From: JBCCGR01 sp039029195
GTDB lineage: Bacteria > Pseudomonadota > Alphaproteobacteria > Rhizobiales > Rhizobiaceae
Assembly (NCBI GenBank): GCA_039029195.1
Contig: JBCCGR010000014.1
Coordinates: 29,239 to 93,238, forward strand
Length of the DNA: 64,000 nt
Direction: 5' to 3'
In this document: one piece after another, positions 9,128 to 18,402 of the stretch
How the letters are laid out: each line of letters starts with the position of its first letter
How positions within the stretch are numbered: position 1 is the stretch's first letter
Program-made: the position numbers and the translations under genes
Notes under the pieces: generated by a model
The model's database searches: none
Seen by the model: only the letters and a program-made list of their open reading frames with translations
What the model was told of the DNA's origin: nothing

Positions 9128-9829
9128 ATGGAAGCCGATATGTCGGGGACAAAGAACCACGAAGACGCTCTGTTTGATGATCTTGCTGCTGAAGAAGCCC
9201 GCCTTGCCGAAGAAGAGCAGGCAGAATTTGATGCAGCACTCGAAGCCGAAGAGAGCGAGCCGGAAGATCTTGATGCAGATGCGCGTGCAGACCAGCTTTT
9301 CGAGATCATCGACAAGCTGAAATCAGAAAACGAATCACTCAACGACAAGATGCTGCGCACAGTTGCTGAGATGGAAAATCTGCGCCGCCGCACGCAACGT
9401 GAAGTCGCTGACGCACGCATGTATTCGGCATCAAATTTTGCGCGCGACATGCTTGGTGTTGGCGACAATTTGCGCCGCGCACTGGAATCCCTGCCGGAAG
9501 GCGCCCGTGACAATGCTGAAAGTGGCATGAAAGTGCTGGTGGAAGGCGTTGAAATGACCGAGCGCGAAATGCTGAATGCGCTTGAGAAGAACGGCGTGAA
9601 GAAGCTCAACCCGGAAAATGAGAAGTTTGATCCCAACTTCCATCAGGCAATGTTTGAGGTGCCGAACCCAGATGTACCCAACAACACAGTCGTGACAGTG
9701 GTGCAAGAGGGTTACCAGATCGGTGATCGGGTTTTGCGCCCGGCCATGGTCGGCGTTGCAAAGGGTGGCCCCAAGGCAGCTCCCACGCCGACTGCCGAAG
9801 ACGAAGCAGAGTCCGGCGAGCAAGCTTAG
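9128..9829 (+). CDS. grpE: Nucleotide exchange factor GrpE
   Basis: 233 residues. GrpE drives ADP release from DnaK. The first 60 residues are highly acidic (runs of Glu and Asp), followed by the long coiled-coil helix containing ENESLNDKMLRTVAEMENLRRR. The C-terminal beta domain carries the signature NPNFHQAMFEVPNPDVPNN-like stretch and VLRPAMVGVAKG. It is probably cotranscribed with hrcA. The acidic head and the short tail rich in Pro, Ala and Glu are usual in alphaproteobacteria. Confidence 0.95.
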   Translation: MEADMSGTKNHEDALFDDLAAEEARLAEEEQAEFDAALEAEESEPEDLDADARADQLFEIIDKLKSENESLNDKMLRTVAEMENLRRRTQREVADARMYSASNFARDMLGVGDNLRRALESLPEGARDNAESGMKVLVEGVEMTEREMLNALEKNGVKKLNPENEKFDPNFHQAMFEVPNPDVPNNTVVTVVQEGYQIGDRVLRPAMVGVAKGGPKAAPTPTAEDEAESGEQA

Positions 9830-9877
9830 CCACCGCGCCGTCGAACCCACGCAGTATACGGGGATGGCACTGCCAGT

Positions 9878-12754
9878 TTGAATGGTCTAGAGCATCAGCT
9901 CAGCAACCGTGACAACATCAATGCCTGTATGACTGACGCCGCCAATTCAAACATTGCGGAAACCCCTCCCGCTATTGATACCGATCAGTGGCGGCGAAAC
10001 CTTAGTGCATTCACCGACAATGCGGGTGGCGATGGATCGTCAAATGATGTGCGGACGAAAGTTCTCGCGTTGTTCAAACAAGAGTACGCCCAACATAGAG
10101 CCCGTATTGAGCAGGAACTGCTCACGCACGGAGATGGCGACCGGTGCTGTGAAGACCTGTCGGACCTTATGGATGGGATCATCCAGGCCCTCCACGATTT
10201 TGCTCTGACTCACGTCTTCCGCGTCAAAAACCCGTCCAGCGCCGAACGCATGACGATTGTTGCTGTCGGTGGATACGGGCGCGGAACGCTGGCACCGGGT
10301 TCCGATATCGATCTCCTGTTCCTGCTGCCATACAAGCAGACCCCGTTGGGGGAAAGCATGGTGGAGTACATTCTCTACATGCTTTGGGACATGGGCTTCA
10401 AAGTCGGTCACGCGACCCGCACCATCAATGAATGCGTGCGCCTGTCCAAGACGGATTTCACAATCTGTACTTCCATTCTGGAAGCGCGGTTCATCTGGGG
10501 GGCTGAGCCACTGTTTGATGAACTTCTCGTTCGCTTCGATCAGGATGTGGTGGCGGGTACTGCTGAAACGTTCATTGCCGCCAAACTAGCTGAACGCGAT
10601 GAGCGCCATCGAAAGAGCGGCCAGTCGCGCTATCTGGTCGAACCCAATGTGAAGGAGGGCAAGGGCGGGCTGCGTGATCTCCATACGCTCTACTGGATTG
10701 CCAAATACTTTTATCGGGTCCGCTCTCAGGCCGAGCTGGTTGATCTCGGGGTTTTGTCGGAGAACGAATATAGGCGCTTTCAAAAAGCCCAGCGGTTCTT
10801 GTGGACCGTGCGCTGTCACATGCATTTTGTGACCAAACGCGCCGAAGAACGCCTTTCCTTTGATATCCAGTCGCTGATTGCGGAACGGTTGAACTATCAA
10901 ACTCAACCGGGACTTTCAGCGGTTGAATGTTTCATGAAAGACTATTTTCTGGTGGCCAAGGATGTGGGTGATCTGACCCGAATCATCTGTGCTTCTTTGG
11001 AGGAGAAGCAGGCGAAAGCTGCCCCCGGCTTAACAGCCATTGTTCGCAGCATTCGAGGACGAACCCGCAAAATTCGTGGCTCAACCGATTTCGTCAATAA
11101 AAACAACCGTATCGCTGTTGTGGATGACGAAGTGTTCGCCCGTGATCCAGTCAATCTCATTCGCATCTTTCAGATTGCGGCAAAGAACAGCCTGAAGTTT
11201 CATCCCGACACGCTGAAACTCGCCACACGATCTGTTCACCTGATCGACGATGATGTTCGAAACAACGAGATCGCCAATTCGCTGTTCCTGAAAATTCTGA
11301 CCTCGCACAAAGAGCCGGAGATTACTCTGCGGCGCATGAATGAATCCGGCATTTTGGGGGCGTTCATTCCCGATTTCGGCAAGGTCGTCGCGATGATGCA
11401 GTTCAACATGTATCATCACTATACGGTCGATGAACATCTCCTGCGGTCCATCGGAATTCTGAGCGAGATCGAAACAGGTGTTCTGGTGGAAGACCACCCG
11501 CTTGCCAGCACCTTTATTGATGCGCTACCTGATCGATTGCCGCTCTATGTGGCGCTTTTCCTGCATGATATTGCCAAAGGCCGACCGGAAGATCATTCAA
11601 TTGCTGGTGCAGACGTTGCCCGGGAACTCTGCCCCCGACTGGGTCTCGATGAAGCGCAGACCGATCTGGTGGTCTGGCTGGTGCAGGAACATCTCACCAT
11701 GTCCAACACCGCCCAGTCGCGCGATCTCAACGATCCCAAGACCATTCGGGATTTTACCGAAACCGTGCAAAGTCTCGACCGTATGCGCTATTTGCTGGTT
11801 CTGACGATTTGCGACATTCGCGCCGTTGGACCCGGAGTGTGGAATGGCTGGAAGGGCCAGCTTCTGCGGACGCTTTACTATGAGACAGAACCGGTTCTCA
11901 CCGGCGGCCACAGCGCCATGTCGCACAAGCAGCGGGAGCAACGAGCACGCGATGTTCTTCGCGAGCGTTTGTCCGACTGGGATGAAAACGAACGCGAGCG
12001 CGTGCTTCAATTGCCCTATGCCAATTATCTGCTGGCGGTTGATCCTGAAGATCAGGCACGGCACATGACATTTATCCGCGACACGGATAAAGCGGGTTTG
12101 CCGCTGGCAACCAGTGTCCACACAAGGGCATTCGAGGCGATCACCGAAATCACTGTACTGGCTCCGGATCATCCGCGCCTATTGTCGATCATAGCGGGCG
12201 CATGTGCGGCAGCCGGCGGCAATATTGTTGATGCAAAAATTTACACGACCAGTGATGGCCGCGCGTTGGACGCCATTCTGATTAATCGGGAATTTGACGA
12301 CCCGGAAGACGAATACAGGCGCGCTGCCCGCATCGGCAAACTGATGGAAGATGTGCTTTCGGGCAAAACCTATCTGCCGGACATGATTGCCGAACGCACC
12401 AAACCAGGCCGTGGCGAGCTGGTATTCTCCATTCCGCCTGTGGTGACCATCGGAAACGCATTGTCTGAGCACTACACGGTGATTGACGTGGAAGGCCTCG
12501 ACCGCCCGGGGCTGCTTTCAGACCTCACTCGCGCCATCGCCGATCTCAGTCTCAACATCGCATCCGCACATGTGGTGACATTCGGCGAGAAGGCCGTGGA
12601 TTCGTTCTATGTCACCGATCTTGTGGGCCACAAGATCACCAGCCCGCAGCGCCAGACGGCGATCCGCAAAAAGCTCTTACCGATTTTGAAGGGAGAGGCC
12701 GCCAAAAAATCGGTCAAGGCGAAAAAACCTGCCGTGATCGAGATCGACATCTGA
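9878..12754 (+). CDS. glnD: Bifunctional uridylyltransferase/uridylyl-removing enzyme GlnD
   Basis: About 958 residues. GlnD senses glutamine and uridylylates or deuridylylates PII proteins, setting nitrogen control. Domains in order are a nucleotidyltransferase with GGYGRGTLAPGSDIDLLFLL (near 130-150), a helical linker, an HD phosphohydrolase domain with FLHDIAKGRPEDHS (near 560-575), and two ACT domains (from about 755 and 865) that bind glutamine. The start is uncertain. TTG 9878 is the longest reading, and ATG 9929 gives a 941-residue protein; neither has a good ribosome site. It heads the glnD-murJ-trpS run typical of Rhizobiales. Confidence 0.95.
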   Translation: MNGLEHQLSNRDNINACMTDAANSNIAETPPAIDTDQWRRNLSAFTDNAGGDGSSNDVRTKVLALFKQEYAQHRARIEQELLTHGDGDRCCEDLSDLMDGIIQALHDFALTHVFRVKNPSSAERMTIVAVGGYGRGTLAPGSDIDLLFLLPYKQTPLGESMVEYILYMLWDMGFKVGHATRTINECVRLSKTDFTICTSILEARFIWGAEPLFDELLVRFDQDVVAGTAETFIAAKLAERDERHRKSGQSRYLVEPNVKEGKGGLRDLHTLYWIAKYFYRVRSQAELVDLGVLSENEYRRFQKAQRFLWTVRCHMHFVTKRAEERLSFDIQSLIAERLNYQTQPGLSAVECFMKDYFLVAKDVGDLTRIICASLEEKQAKAAPGLTAIVRSIRGRTRKIRGSTDFVNKNNRIAVVDDEVFARDPVNLIRIFQIAAKNSLKFHPDTLKLATRSVHLIDDDVRNNEIANSLFLKILTSHKEPEITLRRMNESGILGAFIPDFGKVVAMMQFNMYHHYTVDEHLLRSIGILSEIETGVLVEDHPLASTFIDALPDRLPLYVALFLHDIAKGRPEDHSIAGADVARELCPRLGLDEAQTDLVVWLVQEHLTMSNTAQSRDLNDPKTIRDFTETVQSLDRMRYLLVLTICDIRAVGPGVWNGWKGQLLRTLYYETEPVLTGGHSAMSHKQREQRARDVLRERLSDWDENERERVLQLPYANYLLAVDPEDQARHMTFIRDTDKAGLPLATSVHTRAFEAITEITVLAPDHPRLLSIIAGACAAAGGNIVDAKIYTTSDGRALDAILINREFDDPEDEYRRAARIGKLMEDVLSGKTYLPDMIAERTKPGRGELVFSIPPVVTIGNALSEHYTVIDVEGLDRPGLLSDLTRAIADLSLNIASAHVVTFGEKAVDSFYVTDLVGHKITSPQRQTAIRKKLLPILKGEAAKKSVKAKKPAVIEIDI

Positions 12755-12779
12755 TCATGCAATCCGGCGGACCCACGAA

Positions 12780-14336
12780 TTGAGCCTGATCCGCAAATTT
12801 TCCACTGTCGGTGGGGCCACCATGGTGAGCCGCATGCTTGGCTTTGTGCGCGAGGCCATGATTGCCGCTGCTCTCGGCGCGGGGCCAGTGGCTGATGCCT
12901 TCTACGCGGCCTTTGCCTTCCCAAATCTGTTCCGGCGCATTTTTGCCGAAGGCGCTTTCAATGCCGCCTTCATTCCGCTTTTTGCCAAGAAACTGGAATC
13001 GGATGATCGGTCAGACGCCAGACAATTCGCCAATGACGTCGCGTCGATCCTGATTGTCATTTTGCTGCTCTTGTCAGCACTGGCGATGCTGTTCATGCCA
13101 GCTCTCGTTGGCACAGTGGTAGCACCCTATTTCGCCGACACGCCTGACAAGTTTGATCTGACCGTGCTCATGACACGGATCATGTTTCCCTATCTTGCCT
13201 GCATGTCGCTTGTGGCCATGCTCTCAGGCATTCTGAACTCGACGAGGCGCTATTTCGTTGCTGCCATCGTGCCGGTGCTTCTCAACGTGGTGCTTATTGC
13301 GGCGATTGGCATTGCGCTGTTTGTCGGTGCAGGCGATGTGGAAATCGGGCTCTGGCTCGCTTGGGGTGTTTTCGCGGCCGGTTTTGCGCAGCTTGTTCTG
13401 TTGTTTTTTGCCGCATCACGTGTCGGTTTCACCCTCAAGCCTCACCTTCCCCGGCCCACGCCGGAAGTGAAGCAATTGATCATCCTGATGGGACCTGCGG
13501 TTCTGACCGGTGGCGTGCTGCAGATCAATCTGATGATTGGGCGCATCATCGCGTCCGCACAGGATGGTGCCATCACCATGCTGAACCTGGCCGATCGTAT
13601 CAATCAGCTTCCACTTGGAGTGATCGGGATCGCGATTGGAGTGGTGCTTCTGCCTGAGCTAAGCCGGGCTTTGAAAGCCGAGGATACGGCTGAGGCCGTT
13701 CATCTGCAAAACCGGTCACTTGAGTTCGCACTGGCGCTAACCCTTCCGGCGACCATCGGATTTCTTGTGATGCCGCAGCCGATTGTCAGCATCCTTTATG
13801 AGCGAGGCGCGTTCGACGCTGAGACCGCTGTGCTGACCGCTTATGCCCTTGCCGCCTATGCAGCGGGTCTCCCGGCCTATGTGATGATCAAAGTGTTCCA
13901 GCCGGCCTTCTTTGCCCGCGAGGACATGAAATCACCCTTCCGATTTTCGGTGGTGATGGTGGTTGTGAACATTGTGGGCAGTCTGTTGCTGTTTCCCAGC
14001 TATGGTCACGTCGGCATCGCTGCCGCAACAGCCATTTCTGCCTGGGTCAATGTTGGATTGCTCGCCTGGAATCTCTCGCGAAACGGTGGTTTCAGGCCGG
14101 ATAAGACAGTTATCAAACGCGTTTCATCGATGATCTTTGCCAGCCTTGTGATGGGGGCAGGTCTTCTGGTGGCTCTGTCGCTCGTCGCTTCCACATTCGA
14201 GGCGGGTGGATTGTTGGTGCGTACTTTGATAACGCTCGCCCTCATCGGGTGTGGCGCAATTGTCTATTTTGCCATTCTGATCGTCAGCGGCGGTATTGAA
14301 GTTTCCCGCCTGAAGCGACTTTTGCGCCGGGGCTGA
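12780..14336 (+). CDS. murJ: Lipid II flippase MurJ
   Basis: 518 residues of a polytopic MOP-superfamily membrane protein with about 14 hydrophobic segments. MurJ flips lipid II across the inner membrane for peptidoglycan synthesis. The start SLIRKFSTVGGATMVSRMLGFVREAM contains the conserved Ser/Arg-rich first helix region (SRMLGFVRE). Arg residues lining the cavity and the MNLADRINQLPLGVIGIAIG-like segment are present. The start is TTG 12780, 25 bp after the glnD stop; an upstream ATG is absent. The glnD-murJ adjacency is conserved across Rhizobiales. Confidence 0.94.
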   Translation: MSLIRKFSTVGGATMVSRMLGFVREAMIAAALGAGPVADAFYAAFAFPNLFRRIFAEGAFNAAFIPLFAKKLESDDRSDARQFANDVASILIVILLLLSALAMLFMPALVGTVVAPYFADTPDKFDLTVLMTRIMFPYLACMSLVAMLSGILNSTRRYFVAAIVPVLLNVVLIAAIGIALFVGAGDVEIGLWLAWGVFAAGFAQLVLLFFAASRVGFTLKPHLPRPTPEVKQLIILMGPAVLTGGVLQINLMIGRIIASAQDGAITMLNLADRINQLPLGVIGIAIGVVLLPELSRALKAEDTAEAVHLQNRSLEFALALTLPATIGFLVMPQPIVSILYERGAFDAETAVLTAYALAAYAAGLPAYVMIKVFQPAFFAREDMKSPFRFSVVMVVVNIVGSLLLFPSYGHVGIAAATAISAWVNVGLLAWNLSRNGGFRPDKTVIKRVSSMIFASLVMGAGLLVALSLVASTFEAGGLLVRTLITLALIGCGAIVYFAILIVSGGIEVSRLKRLLRRG

Positions 14337-14445
14337 GAACCGTTACACCACCAAGCTTGCGCTCCATTCATCAATGGTCAATAAGGTGCCGCGCCAGCGG
14401 TTTGCCGTGGCGCTTTCTACTGATTTTTTCTTCTGGACATTCGTT

Positions 14446-15483
14446 ATGACCGAATTCAAGCAGCGTGTGTTTTCCGGCGTTCAGCCGACCGGGAACCTTC
14501 ATCTTGGCAACTATCTTGGGGCGATCAAAAAATTTGTTGCCCTGCAGGAGAGCCATGATTGCGTATATTGCGTCGTAGATCTGCATGCGATCACAGTCTG
14601 GCAGGACCCAAAAGAGCTGGCGAGCAATATCCGCGAAGTGACGGCTGCCTTTATCGCTGCGGGCATCGATCCGGAGAAGCACATCGTTTTCAACCAGAGC
14701 CAGGTGAAAGAACACGCCGAACTTGCATGGCTCTTCAACTGCGTTGCCCGCATGGGCTGGTTGAACCGGATGACCCAGTTCAAGGAAAAAGCGGGCAAGG
14801 ACCGGGAAAAAGCCTCGGTCGGTCTGTTTTCCTATCCCAACCTTATGGCGGCCGACATTCTGGCCTATCGCGCCACCCATGTACCGGTGGGCGACGACCA
14901 GAAACAGCATCTGGAGCTGACGCGCGACATCGCACAGAAATTCAACAATGATTTTGCCGAATCCATCGCTGACAACGGGTTTGGTGAGATGTTTTTCCCG
15001 CTCACTGAGCCTTTGATCGAGGGCCCTGCAACCCGCGTGATGAGCCTGCGTGACGGGTCGAAAAAAATGTCAAAATCAGACCCGTCTGACCTTTCCCGGA
15101 TTGTGCTGACAGACGATGCTGACAAGATCTCAAAGAAGTTCCGCAAAGCAAAGACTGACCCCGATCCGCTGCCTGAAACGGCCGATGGTCTGGAGGAACG
15201 TCCGGAAGCTGACAATCTGGTCGGGATCTACGCGGCCCTTTCCAACACCGACAAGAACTCTGTGTTGTCAGAATGGTCGGGGTCGGAGTTTTCAAAGTTC
15301 AAACCAGCGCTGGTTGACCTTGCCGTCACCGTTCTTGATCCGATTGCCGCTGAGATGCGCCGTCTTCAAGCTGATCCTGGTCACATTGATGCGGTTCTGG
15401 CCAAAGGCTCTGAGCAGGCGCGGGAACTGGCAAGCGAAACCCTTGCTGGAGCCAAGAAAATCATTGGGTTGGTTGGTGCTTGA
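14446..15483 (+). CDS. trpS: Tryptophanyl-tRNA synthetase
   Basis: 345 residues, a class I aminoacyl-tRNA synthetase charging tRNA-Trp. The HIGH-type motif is PTGNLHLGNYLG (14-25) and the KMSKS loop is KKMSKSDPSD near residue 206-215. I chose ATG 14446 because it puts the HIGH motif at the usual distance from the N-terminus; an in-frame upstream ATG at 14374 would add 24 residues unlike the family. It lies about 110 bp after murJ. Confidence 0.95.
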   Translation: MTEFKQRVFSGVQPTGNLHLGNYLGAIKKFVALQESHDCVYCVVDLHAITVWQDPKELASNIREVTAAFIAAGIDPEKHIVFNQSQVKEHAELAWLFNCVARMGWLNRMTQFKEKAGKDREKASVGLFSYPNLMAADILAYRATHVPVGDDQKQHLELTRDIAQKFNNDFAESIADNGFGEMFFPLTEPLIEGPATRVMSLRDGSKKMSKSDPSDLSRIVLTDDADKISKKFRKAKTDPDPLPETADGLEERPEADNLVGIYAALSNTDKNSVLSEWSGSEFSKFKPALVDLAVTVLDPIAAEMRRLQADPGHIDAVLAKGSEQARELASETLAGAKKIIGLVGA

Positions 15484-15622
15484 AACCGATGTCCGCAATC
15501 GCCACCTGAGTTGAAAGAAAGTCCGGAACTCCAATCCACCATAACTCTGGATATTGGAACGATTCTAAACTAGGTTGGCAACCAATCAGGCAATCTGACT
15601 GCCAATCTTCATGGAGATGACC

Positions 15623-16192
15623 ATGTTCATTCAGACCGAAGCCACGCCAAATCCGGCAACCCTGAAGTTTCTGCCCGGCCGTACCGTTTTGAACGAAGGA
15701 ACGGTCGACTTTCGCGCGGCGGAAGAGGCCGAAGGCCAGTCTCCTCTGGCAGAACGGCTGTTTGGGATTACGAACGTGGAAGGCGTGTTCTTCGGCCACG
15801 ACTTTATCACCGTCACCAAGGCCGATGCGCCGGATTGGGCGGTGATGAAGCCTGCCATTCTCGGCACCATCATGGAACATTTCATGGCCGATGCTCCGGT
15901 CATGGCCCAGGACGCATCGCTGCAAAACGATGACGATGGTGAAGAGTTTTTCGACGAGGGCTCAGAGCAAATCGTTTCCACGATCAAAGAGTTGCTTGAA
16001 ACCCGTGTTCGCCCGGCAGTGGCTCAGGATGGTGGTGACATCACGTTTCGGGGATACCGCGAAGGCAAAGTGTTTCTTTCCATGCGTGGTGCATGTGCAG
16101 GTTGCCCATCATCAACCGCCACGCTGCAATACGGCATTCAGAATCTGTTGAAGCACTTTATCCCGGAAGTGGAATCCGTCGAAGCCGTTTGA
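15623..16192 (+). CDS. Nfu/NifU-like iron-sulfur cluster scaffold or carrier protein
   Basis: 189 residues with an N-terminal Nfu_N domain (begins MFIQTEATPNPATLKFLPG) and a C-terminal NifU domain with the cluster-binding CxxC in ACAGCPSS (about Cys158/Cys161). This is the mitochondrial NFU1/NfuA type, which carries [4Fe-4S] clusters to targets such as lipoyl synthase and radical SAM enzymes. ATG 15623 is preceded by GGAG at 15612-15615, which decides it over ATG 15611. Several Fe-S enzymes lie nearby (miaB, mtaB, hemW), but no special link is implied. Confidence 0.93.
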   Translation: MFIQTEATPNPATLKFLPGRTVLNEGTVDFRAAEEAEGQSPLAERLFGITNVEGVFFGHDFITVTKADAPDWAVMKPAILGTIMEHFMADAPVMAQDASLQNDDDGEEFFDEGSEQIVSTIKELLETRVRPAVAQDGGDITFRGYREGKVFLSMRGACAGCPSSTATLQYGIQNLLKHFIPEVESVEAV

Positions 16193-16219
16193 GGTTGGCC
16201 GCCATCAACGGTACATTTC

Positions 16220-16909
16220 ATGCATCTGGCAATTGATACATCCCAATCTGCCTGTGCTGTGGCCATCCTTGATCCGGCGAGCCAAACTGTACTTGCGAGC
16301 GATATAGCTGATCTTGGCCGGGGACACGCCGAACATCTGATGCCGCAGATTCGTGCGGTTCTGGATTCCTGCAAAATCTCTGTTGATCAGCTAACCAAAA
16401 TCGGTGCCGTGTGCGGCCCGGGCAGTTTCACCGGTCTGCGTGTGGGACTGGCCGCAGCGCGCGGACTGGCCCTTGCCCTTGATATCGATTGTGTAGGCGT
16501 ACCTGCCCTGCCGGTTCTGGCACAACAGGCTGTTGCGCAATCCACTGATGTCGATCACATATTCGTTGTGCAGGATGCGCGGCGTGATCAGGCTTTCTGC
16601 CAATTGTTTGACGCCGCTGGAACGCCCGTCGGTGCTGCGGGTTGTTTCAAACTCGACACTGTCGAAAGTCTTTTGCCTGCTGGTCCTACATTGATTGTGG
16701 GATCGGGGGCCGAGCTCGTTTGTTCAACGCATTCCAATCCGGATAGGTCGCCGCAAACGGCATTAACCAGCGGCATTGCGGACATCGAGGTGGTCGCGCA
16801 TATGGTGGCCGGTCTGGATCGCGAAAGCAGCCCTCCAATCGCGCTTTACCTGCGAACGGCCGATGCAAAGGTTCAAACCGGTTTCGCTGTCGAACGGCAA
16901 TCGGCCTGA
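16220..16909 (+). CDS. tsaB: tRNA threonylcarbamoyladenosine biosynthesis protein TsaB
   Basis: 229 residues of the ASKHA-type TsaB family, partner of TsaD and TsaE in making t6A37 on ANN-decoding tRNAs. The N-terminus HLAIDTSQSACAVAIL and the GHAEHLMPQIRAVL and CGPGSFTGLRVGLAAARGLA segments are diagnostic. TsaB lacks the metal-binding histidines of TsaD and acts as a scaffold. rimI follows after 3 bp, the conserved tsaB-rimI pair. Confidence 0.94.
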   Translation: MHLAIDTSQSACAVAILDPASQTVLASDIADLGRGHAEHLMPQIRAVLDSCKISVDQLTKIGAVCGPGSFTGLRVGLAAARGLALALDIDCVGVPALPVLAQQAVAQSTDVDHIFVVQDARRDQAFCQLFDAAGTPVGAAGCFKLDTVESLLPAGPTLIVGSGAELVCSTHSNPDRSPQTALTSGIADIEVVAHMVAGLDRESSPPIALYLRTADAKVQTGFAVERQSA

Positions 16910-16912
16910 TCA

Positions 16913-17413
16913 ATGGTTTTATCCCGTCTTCGTGAAACGGTGTTCGGTGCTCGTGGCCTGGAAATCGTAACTGCCGAAACTGGCGATGCGAAAGAGCTTG
17001 CTGATCTGCACGCGCAAGGGTTCGAGCGAAACTGGGATACCGGCGAGTTTTATCGCCTGTTGGCTCAAAAGGGCGTCACCGCTCTCATCGCTCGGAGCGG
17101 AAAAGCGAAATCATCATCGCCATTCGGCTTTGTTGTTGTTCGTCAGGCGGCTGATGAGGCAGAGGTTCTCTCCATTTGCACAGCCAAGCAGAGGCGAAAA
17201 CGTGGCGTTGGCATATCCTTGATGCGAGAGGTCCTCTCGCACCTTGCCCAACTGGACTGCCAGTCTGTTTTCCTGGAGGTGGCGGCTGACAACATCGCTG
17301 CAATAAGCCTGTATCGAAAGCTCGGTTTCAAAAGGATCGCCGAACGCCCCGGATACTATCAATCGGGGTCTGAACGAAAGACCGCACTTGTGATGCAGCT
17401 TGCGCTTCGATAG
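16913..17413 (+). CDS. rimI: Ribosomal-protein-S18-alanine N-acetyltransferase (GNAT)
   Basis: 166 residues of the GNAT fold. RimI acetylates the N-terminal alanine of S18. The acetyl-CoA binding motif appears as RRKRGVGISLMREVL (Q/RxxGxG/A-type) and is followed by the VFLEVAADNIAAISLYRKLGFKRIAERPGYY region typical of RimI. It sits directly after tsaB. In many Rhizobiales a fur/mur gene comes between rimI and plsC; here the gap to plsC is only 18 bp. Confidence 0.9.
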   Translation: MVLSRLRETVFGARGLEIVTAETGDAKELADLHAQGFERNWDTGEFYRLLAQKGVTALIARSGKAKSSSPFGFVVVRQAADEAEVLSICTAKQRRKRGVGISLMREVLSHLAQLDCQSVFLEVAADNIAAISLYRKLGFKRIAERPGYYQSGSERKTALVMQLALR

Positions 17414-17431
17414 AGCATCAGACATGCTTGA

Positions 17432-18250
17432 ATGGTCCGATCAACACCCGGCATGATCGCCCACGGTCGTGCAATTTTTGCGCTTGTTCTGTGCGCCGTT
17501 GTTGTTTTGGTTCTAGCACCAGTCCAGTTGATCATTCTTGCCGTTGCTCGGCATCACTATCATTTTTTGCCCAGGCTGTTTCATCGCATTGCTCTTTTTC
17601 TGATGGGTGTGAAAGTAACCTGCCATGGCAAACGCTCCAGCCACCACCCGCTCCTGATTGTGGCGAACCACGTAAGTTGGCTCGACATTCTTGTTCTGGG
17701 ATCGGTTGCGTCGGTCGCCTTTATCGCAAAGGCCGATATGAAAAGCTGGCCGATCCTTGGCTGGCTCGCTCGTCTGCAACGCTCGATCTTTGTTGAAAGA
17801 GAAGAGCGGAGAAAAGCGGGGAAACAGGCCGATGAAATTGCGGATCGAATGAACGAAGGGGATGTCATCGTACTGTTCGCGGAAGGCACGACCGGAGATG
17901 GGAACACTGTGCTTGAATTCAAAAGCGCACTTTTTGGAGCAGCACAATCAGCGCTGAGAAATTCAGACCATGAAATGGTCAGCATTCAACCTGTGGCCAT
18001 AACCTACACGCGACTGCAGGGCATGGCCATGGGACGATTCTGGCGTCCGGTTGCCGCCTGGCCGGGCGACATCACCATTGGCGGCCATCTGTACAATGTG
18101 ATTCTCGAAGGAGCTATTGATGTGGAGGTTTGTTTCGGTCCTGCCGTGGATTTCACCCGGTCACAAAACCGCAAAACGGTTGCCTCAAAAGTGCACAAAA
18201 GCGTTCGCGATCTGGCCGCCCATTCGCTTCGGGGTCGCAATGAGGATTAG
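17432..18250 (+). CDS. plsC: 1-acyl-sn-glycerol-3-phosphate acyltransferase (PlsC family)
   Basis: 272 residues. The enzyme acylates lysophosphatidate to phosphatidate in the inner membrane. Hydrophobic N-terminal segments (ALVLCAVVVLVLAPVQLIIL) are followed by the catalytic HX4D box NHVSWLD (about 79-85), then FIAKADMKSWPILGW and the acyltransferase block LFAEGTTGDG. An ornithine-lipid acyltransferase (OlsA) is an alternative because the families overlap in Rhizobiales. The position before miaB favours the general PlsC-like gene found there in relatives. Confidence 0.87.
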   Translation: MVRSTPGMIAHGRAIFALVLCAVVVLVLAPVQLIILAVARHHYHFLPRLFHRIALFLMGVKVTCHGKRSSHHPLLIVANHVSWLDILVLGSVASVAFIAKADMKSWPILGWLARLQRSIFVEREERRKAGKQADEIADRMNEGDVIVLFAEGTTGDGNTVLEFKSALFGAAQSALRNSDHEMVSIQPVAITYTRLQGMAMGRFWRPVAAWPGDITIGGHLYNVILEGAIDVEVCFGPAVDFTRSQNRKTVASKVHKSVRDLAAHSLRGRNED

Positions 18251-18402
18251 AGAAATGCAACAATGCTCGACATGACCGAATGAGGGGAGTAGAGAGGATC
18301 GCCCATTCGCTGGTCATGAAGACGTTCAGCGTGGAATTTGACCACGGATCGTCGGTTTCAGCGTGATGAACCACCTCAACATCTTTCGATAGCGACCCGT
18401 TT

